Assembly: GCA_018335015.1 (NCBI GenBank)
Contig: JAGXKX010000008.1
Location: 1 to 39,211 of the forward strand
Origin: Candidatus Bipolaricaulota bacterium
GTDB taxonomy: Bacteria > Bipolaricaulota > Bipolaricaulia > M55B111
Direction: 5' to 3'
Length of the DNA stretch: 39,211 nt
Part shown: piece after piece, positions 1 to 8,430 of the stretch
Numbering within the stretch: the first letter of the stretch is position 1
Layout of the letters: each line of letters starts with the position of its first letter
Made by a program: the position numbers and the translations under genes
The notes under the pieces: model-generated
The model's input: the letters and a program-made list of their open reading frames with translations, nothing else
Told to the model about the DNA's origin: nothing
Database searches by the model: none

Positions 1-51
1 TTGCCAAATTTCCCCCCTGGGCGATATCCAGTTCATAGACGTTGTATTTAC

Positions 52-183
52 CTACTGACTAAACCACTCGGAGGCGATTAATTCCAGAGTATCTTGTGGT
101 AGGACTTCGTAGTATACGTCCACGCGGAAAGCGTACGGTAGTTCTTTGACAACAGTTTCCAAGCCGAAATCCGTGAGAGCCAT
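52..183 (-). CDS. possible small ORF or gene remnant, unknown
   Basis: Not in the supplied track. This minus-strand frame reads MALTDFGLETVVKEL...ASEWFSQ (43 residues) and has the acidic, ordinary composition of real protein. The open frame continues upstream without a stop to about position 291, but has no ATG, GTG or TTG there. It could be a short gene, a non-canonically started gene, or the decayed tail of a larger one. It lies downstream of the truncated mtnA in the same orientation, so the left edge may be a region of gene decay. I recognise no family. The track ORF 78..287 covers the same bases in another frame and looks like its shadow. Confidence 0.25.
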   Translation of the reverse strand: MALTDFGLETVVKELPYAFRVDVYYEVLPQDTLELIASEWFSQ

Positions 184-304
184 GGTACAGTGTTCGGACT
201 CGTAACACGTAGACAGTAGGAGTTGAAGCGTTGAATGGTTAGCCGCTCCCGAAAACCCAGGAGGTCGGCTTGCCTTAATATTTTCACAATACTACTTTCG
301 AAAG

Positions 305-1045
305 TTAACCCTGGCCGACCATCTGGCTCAGGGTTTCATTAAAGGGTGGCCTTGCAATTCCCTTTTCCGTAATGATTCCCGTTATGTTTTCGGCAGGTGA
401 CACGTCAAAGCTTGGATTATATACGGGTACATCTTCTGGTGCTATGAGGGAACCGTTAATCTCTTTTACTTCGTCTGGAGAGCGCTCTTCGACCTCAATT
501 TCGGTCCCCATTGCGATTTCCATATCAATAGTCGAGGTAGGGGCGACGACGTAGAAGGGAACATTGCGATTCGAAGCGAGCACAGATAAGATGTAGGTAC
601 CGATTTTGTTCGCAGTGTCTCCATTAGCAGCTATGCGGTCAGCACCGACTAAAATAATATCGACATTTCCGTCCCGGATTAGTGTGGCAGCGACGCTATC
701 GACTATTAGTGTAGCCGGGATTTTTCCCTCCACGAGTTCGAATGCAGTAAGCCTCGCCCCCTGAAGTCTTGGCCGGGTTTCATCAACGTAAACATCAACG
801 GACTTCCCCGATTTGTGCGCCTCGCGAATTACTCCGAGCGCGGTTCCGTAACCAACAGTAGCAAGGGCTCCGGTATTACAATGAGTAAGTATACTAGCTT
901 TCTGTGGTACCACGACGTTTCCGTTTGCTGCCATTTTTTTGTTTGTCTTTACGTCTTCCTCGGCTATTAAATCGGCCTCTTGCCTGATTAAATTTACAAT
1001 ATCGCTAGCTTGTTTTTCCCGATTTTGCTCAAGTATTTCATCCAT
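305..1045 (-). CDS. mtnA: S-methyl-5-thioribose-1-phosphate isomerase, N-terminally truncated
   Basis: MtnA isomerises methylthioribose-1-phosphate to methylthioribulose-1-phosphate in cytoplasmic methionine salvage. The ORF carries the catalytic domain: THCNTGALATVGYG (Cys near residue 56), VDETRPRLQGARLT, and VGADRIAANGD (Asp near 136), ending in a normal MtnA C terminus. Family members are usually about 340-350 residues; this one has 246. Homology continues upstream of the ATG: codons 1046-1093 read DSARPTAVNLTWAIGR, matching the family's RPTAVNL segment. A TAG at 1097-1099 then closes the frame, and no RGAPAIG-type N-terminal domain is found in any frame further upstream. Either translation starts at an unusual codon near 1096 and the protein is a short form, or the gene is a pseudogene. 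Ribose-1,5-bisphosphate isomerase and eIF2B relatives are less likely given the MtnA-type motifs. Confidence 0.75.
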   Translation of the reverse strand: MDEILEQNREKQASDIVNLIRQEADLIAEEDVKTNKKMAANGNVVVPQKASILTHCNTGALATVGYGTALGVIREAHKSGKSVDVYVDETRPRLQGARLTAFELVEGKIPATLIVDSVAATLIRDGNVDIILVGADRIAANGDTANKIGTYILSVLASNRNVPFYVVAPTSTIDMEIAMGTEIEVEERSPDEVKEINGSLIAPEDVPVYNPSFDVSPAENITGIITEKGIARPPFNETLSQMVGQG

Positions 1046-1479
1046 TCTCCCTATCGCCCAGGTAAGATTTACCGCTGTCGGCCGCGCAGAGTCTATCTAC
1101 CCACCTTTCATTAATTATTTCAACTTTTCCAAGTTAAGTAATGGTCTAATTTTTCCTGTACTGGTGGCTTTTCCGGGTATAATTATCCTCAGGATGACGC
1201 ATTACCACGCCAAGCGGTACTTTATATCACAAAACACTTTGTTTTCTACCGTAGGCATCTATTCATTTTGAACCAACTTCTCCATTGTTTGCCAAAATAC
1301 CTTCGTAAAAGTAAACTTTTATTGTTTCAGCAGTATCCTAACTGGTCCGAGCGGTTAACTTTCACTGGGGGATACCCTCGGTTTAATTTGACCCCTTGCA
1401 AGGTATGGAATCAGACTGTTCTCAAATCTAATTTTATTACTTGTTATTTTCGGAGTAGTTCAAGCTTCGAGGTGGTTTG
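1046..1479. other. intergenic region between divergent mtnA and egsA
   Basis: No convincing gene. It holds the MtnA-homologous codons just upstream of the annotated mtnA start (to about 1093). It also contains an imperfect fold with CCGAG/CTCGG arms around 1350-1380 and a 10-bp palindrome CCTTGCAAGG at 1394-1403. The last bases (GAGGTGG at 1469-1475) are the egsA ribosome binding site. I could not pick a confident promoter for either gene. Confidence 0.5.
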
Positions 1480-2802
1480 ATGGAAATTGAGGATTATTTG
1501 AACAGCTCATTTAGCTGCAGTTGTGGCAGGGAACATAAGGTGCCTATTAGAGAAATTGTTGTAGAAGGGGACGCTCTGCTGAAAGTCCCGGAAATAATAA
1601 AGGAGTTAACGGACAAATCTCGCCTCTATATTATTGGAGACAAAAACACTTTTGGCGCCGCGGGGAGCAGGTTAGCTGCGATATGTAGAAAAAACGACTA
1701 CAAGGTAAACAAAGTAATCCTGGAAGGGGAGCACGTAGTACCTGACCCCGATACGTTGTTTAAGATTCTAGAAAAGGTAGAGGCCGATGGTTATATGGTT
1801 GCCTGTGGGTCGGGAACCATCAACGACATCACACGCTACCTCAGTTATAAATTAAACAAACCTTACACGATAGTGGGGACTGCACCATCCATGGACGGAT
1901 ACGCTTCTTCGGTGGCTCCGCTCACCGTTGACGGAGTAAAGAAGACCTATAATGCCGCCCCGCCCGAAGCAATAATAGCCGATTTGGACGTATTGAAGGA
2001 TGCTCCGTGGAGGATGATACAGTCCGGATTTGGAGATCTGCTCGGCAAATACACATCACTTTTGGACTGGAAACTGTCGAAAATTTTGCTGAATGAGTAT
2101 TATTGTGCGCAAGCAGAAAGAATCGTAAGAGAAGAATTAACCAATATTATGGAGATCGGAAGTGAGCTAAAAGATAGGTCAAGAGAAAGCATAAAGGTGC
2201 TGACCAAAGGATTGATCAAGTCAGGCCTGGCAATGTTGATGGTGGAAAGTTCCAGGCCGGCCTCGGGTAGCGAACACCACTTTTCTCATTTCTTGGAGCT
2301 CTACGGGTCTCTTTTTGATCAAGGGATCCCTTCACACGGTAACAAGGTCGGTCTCGGTACTTACTTCACTTCGTCTCTATATCTAAAATTAAGTGAAGTT
2401 GATTTTTCTCGGATCGAGCTAAACCACGATCGTTCCTCCAGAAAAGAGGACATAAAAGAGATTTACGGAGAACGGGCCGAACCGGTAATCGATAATTTGA
2501 ACGAGCGCTGGAAAAACGAGCTAATAAGCGAGGATAGACTGGAACAGAAAGAAGACAAAATAAAAAAGTTAATCCGCGAATCTTCTAAGAGCCTTGAAAA
2601 CGTCCGGAGGTACCTAGATCAGATTGGAATCCTGGAACGAGAGGACGTAAGAGCTTTGGATACTGATTGGATAAAAAAGGGGCTAAAATTTGGCTTTGAA
2701 ATCCGAAATAGGTATACTATAAGCACTTTGCTTCGGCAGGCAGGATTATTGGAAAATTGGAGCGATGAGATGGTTGATAGTTATTGCCAGAAGGTGTTAT
2801 AG
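1480..2802 (+). CDS. egsA: sn-glycerol-1-phosphate dehydrogenase (EgsA/AraM family)
   Basis: Reduces dihydroxyacetone phosphate to sn-glycerol-1-phosphate with NAD(P)H, the stereo-defining step of archaeal-type glycerolipids; bacterial AraM proteins do the same reaction. Visible are the NAD-binding region with GSGTINDITRYLSY and TAPSMDGYASS, and the metal ligands Asp (SMDGYAS), His (SEHHFSHFLE) and His (IPSHGNKVGLGT). The C-terminal helical part (EIRNRYTISTLL) is typical of AraM. At 440 residues it is longer than the usual AraM of about 390. The track starts at a TTG at 1477; I prefer the ATG at 1480, four bases after GAGGTGG. It is divergent from mtnA and convergent with the aldo/keto reductase. 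In a bacterium this enzyme may serve an unusual lipid or a glycerol-1-phosphate metabolite; the window does not show which. Confidence 0.88.
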   Translation: MEIEDYLNSSFSCSCGREHKVPIREIVVEGDALLKVPEIIKELTDKSRLYIIGDKNTFGAAGSRLAAICRKNDYKVNKVILEGEHVVPDPDTLFKILEKVEADGYMVACGSGTINDITRYLSYKLNKPYTIVGTAPSMDGYASSVAPLTVDGVKKTYNAAPPEAIIADLDVLKDAPWRMIQSGFGDLLGKYTSLLDWKLSKILLNEYYCAQAERIVREELTNIMEIGSELKDRSRESIKVLTKGLIKSGLAMLMVESSRPASGSEHHFSHFLELYGSLFDQGIPSHGNKVGLGTYFTSSLYLKLSEVDFSRIELNHDRSSRKEDIKEIYGERAEPVIDNLNERWKNELISEDRLEQKEDKIKKLIRESSKSLENVRRYLDQIGILEREDVRALDTDWIKKGLKFGFEIRNRYTISTLLRQAGLLENWSDEMVDSYCQKVL

Positions 2803-2831
2803 GCCAAAAACGAAAGACTAACCAACTCAGT

Positions 2832-2854
2832 AGCCCCGCCCAGGGGACGGGGCT
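2832..2854. terminator. hairpin between convergent genes, probable terminator
   Basis: A perfect 7-bp inverted repeat, AGCCCCG (2832-2838) and CGGGGCT (2848-2854), with a 9-base loop. It sits midway in the 66-bp gap between egsA (+) and the aldo/keto reductase (-). There is no T run on either side, so it is not a textbook intrinsic terminator. Its place between converging genes still makes termination or transcript-end protection the likeliest role. Confidence 0.5.
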
Positions 2855-2868
2855 TGTAGGAAGCTAAT

Positions 2869-3711
2869 TTAACTCGGAATCCCGTAAATGTCATCCTCCA
2901 GATCTAGCTGATAAACTTTTTCCTGTTTGGAAATGTTATTTATCCGGTCTACATCGGATTCCTCTAGCTCGAAGTTAACTGCTTCGAAATTACTCTCTAT
3001 ATGATCTTTTGAGCTGGATTTGGGGATTGTTACAACATCTTGCTTTATTTGCCACCCTAGTACGATTTGCGCGGGAGTTTTTTGATATTTTTCCGAGAGT
3101 TCGTTAATTACTGGGTCCTGTAGTACTTTCGTCCGCGCCAGCGGTGCTGATGCCGTCATCGTTATGTCATTACTTTCGCAGTATTCCAGCAAATCCTGTT
3201 CTCTATTCCAGGGGTGGAATTCAACCTGATTGACGGAAATAGGTACGTCCGAAATTTTGTGGGCAACCCTCAGCTGATATTTGCTGAAATTACTTACCCC
3301 AATAGTCTTGACGAGACCGGATTCGTACAGTTTTGAAAGGGCAAGTAAAGTTTCTCGTAATGAAATTGCCGGATTGGGCCAGTGAATTAGGTAAAGGTCT
3401 AAGTAGTCAGTACCCAATTTGTCAAGTGACTGGTCCAGGGATCCAAGGACGTCGTCGTAGTGTAGATTAGTGGGTAGGACTTTGGAGGTTAAAAATAATC
3501 GGTCACGGTTGTAACTCTTTAGGACCTCTCCTATTTCTGCTTCGTTCCGGTATCCCTCAGCAGTGTCGATATGGTTGTAGCCTTTATCGAGTGCCACTCG
3601 GAGAGACTCCTTAACGGGTTCGCCCTGCAAATCCCAGGTACCAAATCCAATAAGAGGCATCTCGCCCCCAGTCTTTAAAGTGGTTGTAGGTATATCAGGC
3701 AAGTTCCTCAC
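2869..3711 (-). CDS. aldo/keto reductase
   Basis: NAD(P)H-dependent carbonyl reductase of the AKR superfamily, cytoplasmic; the substrate is not predictable. At 280 residues it has the normal single TIM-barrel length. The catalytic tetrad is visible: Asp49 and Tyr54 in HIDTAEGYRNE, Lys77 in LTSKV, and His110 in LYLIHWP. The family strand IGVSNF and the cofactor segment IPKSSSKDHIESN are also present, and the overall pattern resembles the bacterial 2,5-diketo-gluconate reductase group. The track start is GTG at 3711. A TTG three codons in, preceded by GGTGAGG, is an equally good start, so the first residues are uncertain. It appears to be transcribed alone. Confidence 0.88.
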   Translation of the reverse strand: MRNLPDIPTTTLKTGGEMPLIGFGTWDLQGEPVKESLRVALDKGYNHIDTAEGYRNEAEIGEVLKSYNRDRLFLTSKVLPTNLHYDDVLGSLDQSLDKLGTDYLDLYLIHWPNPAISLRETLLALSKLYESGLVKTIGVSNFSKYQLRVAHKISDVPISVNQVEFHPWNREQDLLEYCESNDITMTASAPLARTKVLQDPVINELSEKYQKTPAQIVLGWQIKQDVVTIPKSSSKDHIESNFEAVNFELEESDVDRINNISKQEKVYQLDLEDDIYGIPS

Positions 3712-4054
3712 CCCTTTGTTATTTGTGTTATTTAAAACCGTTTGATGGTTAGTAGCCTTAGAATGTGGAAAGTTTATTTAAGTCTAGAATTTAACTTTTC
3801 TCTTTACCATGACAATTCCAACTGGGTGTTCGACTAGCCCCGAACCAAGTCTAAGAACCCCATACTCTAAAAATTATAACTATAAGAGACCTAGAAAGTA
3901 AAATAATTGCCGAAGCATAGGGAGAAACACTGCTAAATATTTGTTCGATAAGTAAAACTCTTCCCTGTTTCCAAAACTCGCCAAGAAATCCTCAGTCCGG
4001 CGAAGTGTCGTGGATTTGGAATTAATTTTTATTCTCGCAAGGATCGACGTTTCT
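3712..4054. other. 343-bp intergenic stretch, nothing recognised
   Basis: AT-rich spacer between the aldo/keto reductase start and the SDR stop. It should carry the reductase promoter (minus strand) and the end of the aldolase/SDR transcript. I see no clear -35/-10 pair, no strong hairpin and no protein-like ORF. The track ORF at 3880-4149 runs into the SDR in another frame and looks like a shadow. Confidence 0.5.
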
Positions 4055-4840
4055 TCAACCATGGAGAAGGCGGCCCTCCATTCCCCCCGCCACGGTAAGT
4101 ACCTGGCCTGTGATGTGTCCGGCAAGCCGGTGAGAAGAAAGGAAGACAATACTCCTCGCCATGTCCTCCGGGTGGCCGATAGACCGCAGCGATCTCGTCT
4201 TTAATGCATCTTTTACAGAATCCGTGTCTTGCATCTCCGGTGTGGCCATCTCCGTCTTTGTCCACCCCGGACAGATAGCGTTAACCCTCCCTTCCGGCGC
4301 TATCCTGACGATCTCGTTTTTCAGGGACCTGGTCAGGCCGTAAGTGATTGCGGCTTTCGCGGCGGAATAATCGGCATGGTTCTCCTCGCCGAATACGGCC
4401 GCTGTCGAACCTACTATAACCAATGAAGCCTTATCGAGGTCTGAATTCTGAAGGATTCGGAAGTATTCTCTACTACAGAGAAATACGGAAGTTTGATCGG
4501 TCGTGATGGTATTCTGCCAGCGCTCGAGAGACATGTCCTTTATTGGTACCTCTTCACTCGGCCAGATACCGGCATTGGCTACGAGAGCGTCAGGTGGTCC
4601 TAACCGGGACCTCACTTTGTTGAACATGTCTTCCGTTTCCGTTGGATTCGTCAGGTCCGCTTTATGTGTAGTGCAGTCTACCGGAAGTTCCTCTGCCAGT
4701 TCGTCAACCCGCTCCATCCGCGTATGTCCGTGGAGAGCCAGTTTAGCCCCCTCCCGGGCAAACTCGCGAGCTGTGGCTCCTCCAATTCCGCCCGAGGCCC
4801 CCGTTATAACGACGATCCTGTCATTCATACCTGTATCCAT
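4055..4840 (-). CDS. short-chain dehydrogenase/reductase (SDR)
   Basis: Classical SDR oxidoreductase of 261 residues. The cofactor motif TGASGGIG lies at residues 13-20, NAG at 89-91, and the catalytic triad Ser145, Tyr158 and Lys162 in GSTAAVF and DYSAAKA. The later PG motif (ICPGWTKTEMA) and a C-terminal TGQVLTVAGG close the fold. The ATG at 4840 follows GAGGTGAG with four bases between. The gene starts 15 bp after the HpaI-type aldolase stops, so the two are probably one operon. An SDR beside a 2-keto-3-deoxy acid aldolase suggests oxidation or reduction of a sugar acid or hydroxy acid, but the substrate is an inference. Confidence 0.85.
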   Translation of the reverse strand: MDTGMNDRIVVITGASGGIGGATAREFAREGAKLALHGHTRMERVDELAEELPVDCTTHKADLTNPTETEDMFNKVRSRLGPPDALVANAGIWPSEEVPIKDMSLERWQNTITTDQTSVFLCSREYFRILQNSDLDKASLVIVGSTAAVFGEENHADYSAAKAAITYGLTRSLKNEIVRIAPEGRVNAICPGWTKTEMATPEMQDTDSVKDALKTRSLRSIGHPEDMARSIVFLSSHRLAGHITGQVLTVAGGMEGRLLHG

Positions 4841-4855
4841 CTTCTCACCTCTCGG

Positions 4856-5620
4856 TTAATCTCTTATTTTTGTCAATTCTTCTTTGGCACTGTTTGCAAG
4901 GAAGATCACGTCAGCGCCACAGATGACGTAATCGAACCCCTGATGGACCCTCTCATTTGCCTCCTTGCTGCCCCAGGAAAATATCCCGACTGGAACCTCC
5001 TTTTTCTTACATTTTTCCAGCACTTCATTTATTTTATCTTCAAATATCTGGGAACCCTCGTCCGGGCCGGGTTGATCCAACGAGTGAGATAGATCCCAGG
5101 GCCCAATAAATAAAGAGTCTAGGCCCTCGATCCCGATAATATCCGGGAGGTTCTCGAGCGCTTCTTTCGTTTCAATTTGAATTATTACTGCCTGGTTTTC
5201 GTTCTGGTGTTCATAACATTTATCCATATACTCCGCGCCACCCACCCCGTAGTTGGTGGATCGGGGATTTCCCACTCCTCGCTTACCAATTGGAGGAAAT
5301 TTAGCTGCATTGACGATCTCCCTGGCTTCCTCTCCACTATTGATCATTGGAGCAATAATTCCTTTTGCTCCACAGTCCAATGTTCTCTGGACTAGATCCA
5401 CGTTTTCCTGGACCCTGACAAACGGTACGACGTCTGCTGATTCTGCAGCAGTAACCAAACGCTCAATGGTCTCCGGATTTACCATGAAATGTTCTGCATC
5501 AATTACCACAAAATCGAAGCCAACGCCGGCCAAAACCTCTAACGCTGCCTGAGATCTAGAACAAAGAAAAGTTCCTACGGCCTGGTCTGTCCTATCAATT
5601 AATTTATTTATCTGATTCAT
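4856..5620 (-). CDS. HpcH/HpaI-type aldolase
   Basis: Class II pyruvate aldolase family protein (254 residues), cleaving or forming 2-keto-3-deoxy acids with a divalent metal. Family residues are present: His in VVIDAEHF, Arg in VPFVRV, the metal ligand Glu in IQIETKEA, and Asp in IGPWDLSHSL. The G-RG segment KRGVGNPRSTNYG is also typical. The start ATG follows GGGTGA by about nine bases. It is the first gene of a two-gene unit with the downstream SDR. Relatives include 4-hydroxy-2-oxoheptanedioate aldolase and 2-dehydro-3-deoxyglucarate aldolase; the sequence alone does not decide the substrate, and no transporter or regulator lies next to it. Confidence 0.85.
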   Translation of the reverse strand: MNQINKLIDRTDQAVGTFLCSRSQAALEVLAGVGFDFVVIDAEHFMVNPETIERLVTAAESADVVPFVRVQENVDLVQRTLDCGAKGIIAPMINSGEEAREIVNAAKFPPIGKRGVGNPRSTNYGVGGAEYMDKCYEHQNENQAVIIQIETKEALENLPDIIGIEGLDSLFIGPWDLSHSLDQPGPDEGSQIFEDKINEVLEKCKKKEVPVGIFSWGSKEANERVHQGFDYVICGADVIFLANSAKEELTKIRD

Positions 5621-5911
5621 ATACTTTTCACCCGATCTGTTTTATAAGGTGTGATGAAAAGTTTACTTCAATTTTGGAGATTAGTAAATTAACTTAAGGT
5701 GCGGATAAGGGTTATAAGATTAAGTCCAGGGATAAAAAAATCGAAAAAATGAACTACTGTATGCCGACCTAGGTGCTTCTGTTTCCCTTGCTTTCTCTCC
5801 CATCTTTGCCCTATAAAAAGGGCGTACCTATTTAAGAGTTCCAGATATGCAAAATAATATTTCTCAAAAGATAAAAGTAATATTCTTGAAAGAAACTGCC
5901 ACTGTCAAGGT

Positions 5912-7027
5912 ATGGTTACGGTGAATCCCGGGGTAGAGAGGGGTAAAGCCGGTACACTGCGCTGGCGGTTTGGAACGGAGGGCCGGGTATATTCCTCTCC
6001 TGCTATTGGTGGTGACGGTACCGTTTACGTCGGGTCTTACGACGAAAACCTCTATGCGATAAATCCGGACGGTTCCCTAAAGTGGAAATATGAAACGGGA
6101 TACCTCATTCGGTCCTCGCCGGCCATCTCGAATACCGGTGTGATATACATCGGATCGGGTGATCACCATCTCTACGCGGTTAATCCGGACGGGGCGCTGC
6201 GGTGGCGGTTTGAGACAGGTTTTTTGGTCCGTTCCTCGCCGGCAATTGGTAGTGACGGAACAATATACGTTGGCTGTGAGGATAGCAACCTCTATGCAAT
6301 TAACCCCGATGGTTCGTTGAAATGGCTCTATGACACGGGATTTGTGATCCGCTCTTCTCCCGCTGTTGCGAAGGATGGAACCGTCTACATTGGATCCTAC
6401 GATGATTACCTCTACGCGCTTGAGCCGGGCGGCGAATTGAAGTGGAGGTACAGGACGGGCTGGTGGGTGAATTCGTCGCCCGCGATCGGGGAAAACGGGA
6501 CGGTTTATGTAGGGTCGAAGGACGGTCGGATTTACTCTATTAACCCGAACGGCACGTTAAACTGGAAATTCGATACGGACGGGGAGGTTTATTCTTCTCC
6601 CGCAATTGGCAGGACGGGTACGATCTACGTCGGATCCGAGGACGACAACCTATACGCGATTGACCCGGATGGAAGACTAAGATGGCGCTACGAAACCGGC
6701 GGTGGCTGGTGGGATTACGTCGATTCATCCCCGGCCGTTGGTAAAGACGGAAATATCTACGTTGGGTCCTACGACGGCTACATCTATTCATTGCATCCCG
6801 ATGGAAGCCTCAACTGGAAGTACGAAACCGGGGGGTGGGTCGATTCTTCTCCAGCTTTAGGGGGTGACGGATCCCTGTACGTTGGCTCTGGTGATAACCA
6901 CCTATACTCGATAAATACGTCTAGTTCGCGGTTAGCCGATTCTCCCTGGCCGATGTTCGGAAAAGACGTAAGGCATACTTCTCGATCGAAAACCCGAGGA
7001 ACTGGTCCAGGGAATGAAGAAAAGTAA
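5912..7027 (+). CDS. PQQ-like eight-bladed beta-propeller repeat protein
   Basis: A 371-residue protein made almost wholly of eight repeats of about 40 residues, each following the pattern SSPAIG-DGTVYVGS-D-LYAI-PDG-L-W-YETG. The repeats belong to the PQQ_2/WD40-like propeller class. They are very similar to one another in protein, with obvious similarity in DNA at a period of about 120 bp, suggesting fairly recent amplification. The tail WPMFGKDVRHTSRS is a common edge motif in such proteins. There is no signal peptide, so as annotated it would be cytoplasmic, unusual for this class. The ATG at 5912 follows a weak AAGG. Catalytic PQQ-dehydrogenase residues are not evident, so a binding or scaffolding role is more likely than an enzymatic one. 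Confidence 0.85.
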   Translation: MVTVNPGVERGKAGTLRWRFGTEGRVYSSPAIGGDGTVYVGSYDENLYAINPDGSLKWKYETGYLIRSSPAISNTGVIYIGSGDHHLYAVNPDGALRWRFETGFLVRSSPAIGSDGTIYVGCEDSNLYAINPDGSLKWLYDTGFVIRSSPAVAKDGTVYIGSYDDYLYALEPGGELKWRYRTGWWVNSSPAIGENGTVYVGSKDGRIYSINPNGTLNWKFDTDGEVYSSPAIGRTGTIYVGSEDDNLYAIDPDGRLRWRYETGGGWWDYVDSSPAVGKDGNIYVGSYDGYIYSLHPDGSLNWKYETGGWVDSSPALGGDGSLYVGSGDNHLYSINTSSSRLADSPWPMFGKDVRHTSRSKTRGTGPGNEEK

Positions 7028-7107
7028 CCGCGGATATTTTTTGGCTTCACCAATTAAAATTACAAGAATTTCCCCCATCTAGTTGGTTCCGTAGCCCAGC
7101 TGGCTTG

Positions 7108-7135
7108 AATCCCGGTTTTCGAAGTGAACCGGATT
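7108..7135. terminator. hairpin after the propeller gene, possible terminator
   Basis: AATCCCGGTT (7108-7117) and AACCGGATT (7127-7135) form a stem of nine pairs with one bulged C and a nine-base loop. A run of five T follows at 7142-7146. A second tight hairpin, GCCGG-GTA-CCGGC, lies at 7149-7161. Both are in the 180-bp gap between the convergent propeller gene and DUF362 gene, so they may end either transcript. Confidence 0.45.
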
Positions 7136-7208
7136 AGGATATTTTTACGCCGGGTACCGGCTTGGCCCTAATTGAGAACTTCTCTGGTCCGAGTAGAATC
7201 GCAAGTCT

Positions 7209-8264
7209 TTAAGAAAGGTTTGCCCGGATTTCGTTTATCCTGGATTGAGCCTTTTTGTTCCCGACCAGGTTGATTTTCTCAGGATCGTCAACGCCAAGCC
7301 CTAGTTCCACTGCCCGTTTTATTTGCTCCTGCTGAAAAGCGTCGGTTCCCATTATTTCCTCGTTTGAACCCAGCGTCTTCAAGATAGCTATACCGACGGC
7401 ATCTACGGCGACCCTGTCAGTTCCCGCTACTATCAGGTTCGCCCTTTTTCGCTCGCCAGAAGAAGGACCGCCGTCGGTGAATACTTCCATTCCGTCCATG
7501 AGAATTAAATCGGGCGAGTATACTTGGTTGATTTCGGCGATCATTTTTCTCATCTTGGTGCTGGAGGGATGGAGTTCGCGCATATAATTATATCCCACTC
7601 TCGGTACTATTCCTACCGATAACTTGAGCGACATAGTGAATACCCCACCGAACTGATGAGTTTTCAGACACGGAGTGGATACTATCCTGTCCGCCTCCAG
7701 GATGGGTCGAGCAACCCGGAAACCTTCATTCCAGTGACTTTTCGAAGGCCGCTGAACTGGAAGGTCCTCCTCAGGGAGCTTGTCGAAGTTTATGAGATCG
7801 AACTCCAGGTCTTCGGCCAGTTCGTATATCCCCTTGTCCGCCAGGACATCCTCTGTCGAGGGAGGCCCACTCCTTTCCCCCAGGGTTATCGAACTTGCCC
7901 CTCGGTTTCGGAGTTCTTCTACTACCTTAATTAGCGTTTCATTGTGAGTAGAGGCAGGAAACGGATCTGCAGTATTGAAGTTCGGTTTGATCAATACTTC
8001 CGAGTCACTGAACTCGCTGTTCAGATCAAGAAGTGAGATTGCTTTCGCTACCCCTTCTTTTCGATCGTCTGTATTCACTACTGCAACACGGGTTCCTTGT
8101 TCATCCTTGCCGTGTTTCTTGACATTTTGACCGGCTTTTGCTACCCCGGATCCGAAGAGCCACGAAAGTGAAGCACCGGAGAGCCCGCGGATAAAACTTC
8201 TCCGGTCCAGTTTCCCATTCAGTATATTAGCCCTTTCCTCATTTCCGTTAGCTGTAGGCTGCAT
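7209..8264 (-). CDS. DUF362 family protein with Tat signal
   Basis: A 351-residue protein. The N terminus has a twin-arginine motif DRRSFIRG (Arg21-Arg22), a short hydrophobic stretch and an AKA-type cleavage site near residue 44, so Tat export is likely. The mature part matches the DUF362 pattern: VAVVNTDDRKEGV, VLIKPNFN, STPCLKTHQFGGVFTMSLKLSVGI, MDGMEVFTDGGPSSG, and RVAVDAVGIAILK. Many DUF362 proteins carry an iron-sulfur domain, but I see no CxxC clusters here. Function is not established; Tat export suggests a protein that folds before export, often with a cofactor. The start ATG follows GGGGAGGT by four bases. It stands alone, convergent with the propeller gene. Confidence 0.82.
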   Translation of the reverse strand: MQPTANGNEERANILNGKLDRRSFIRGLSGASLSWLFGSGVAKAGQNVKKHGKDEQGTRVAVVNTDDRKEGVAKAISLLDLNSEFSDSEVLIKPNFNTADPFPASTHNETLIKVVEELRNRGASSITLGERSGPPSTEDVLADKGIYELAEDLEFDLINFDKLPEEDLPVQRPSKSHWNEGFRVARPILEADRIVSTPCLKTHQFGGVFTMSLKLSVGIVPRVGYNYMRELHPSSTKMRKMIAEINQVYSPDLILMDGMEVFTDGGPSSGERKRANLIVAGTDRVAVDAVGIAILKTLGSNEEIMGTDAFQQEQIKRAVELGLGVDDPEKINLVGNKKAQSRINEIRANLS

Positions 8265-8430
8265 TTTTACCTCCCCGTTAACTCTCCAGTTGGTAAATAA
8301 TGGTAATTAGAAATCTCGCTCATAAACCACCGATTATATTTTAACATAATTACTTCCAATATCTACCTGAGTTGCCGAGTAATAAAGGCGGGAGAACTAG
8401 TTTCCGAAACCGGGTCAAGTATTTTTTAAT

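Noticed and set aside
78-287. 69-residue minus-strand ORF
   Set aside because: Basic, Trp/Tyr/Ser-rich composition unlike neighbours; another frame over the same bases (ending at 52) looks more protein-like.
3880-4149. 89-residue minus-strand ORF at the SDR 3' end
   Set aside because: Overlaps the end of the SDR gene in another frame on the same strand; no domain and no ribosome binding site.
5805-5835. GCCC-TATAAAAA-GGGC before the propeller gene, with a TATA-like centre
   Set aside because: Only four pairs, and the other promoters in the window are bacterial in type, so an archaeal TATA box reading is not supported.
7091-7162. tRNA-like look (TAGCCCAGCTGG similar to a D arm, followed by hairpins)
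   Set aside because: No TTCRA T loop, no seven-base anticodon loop in a five-pair stem, and no acceptor pairing; better read as one or two terminator-like hairpins.
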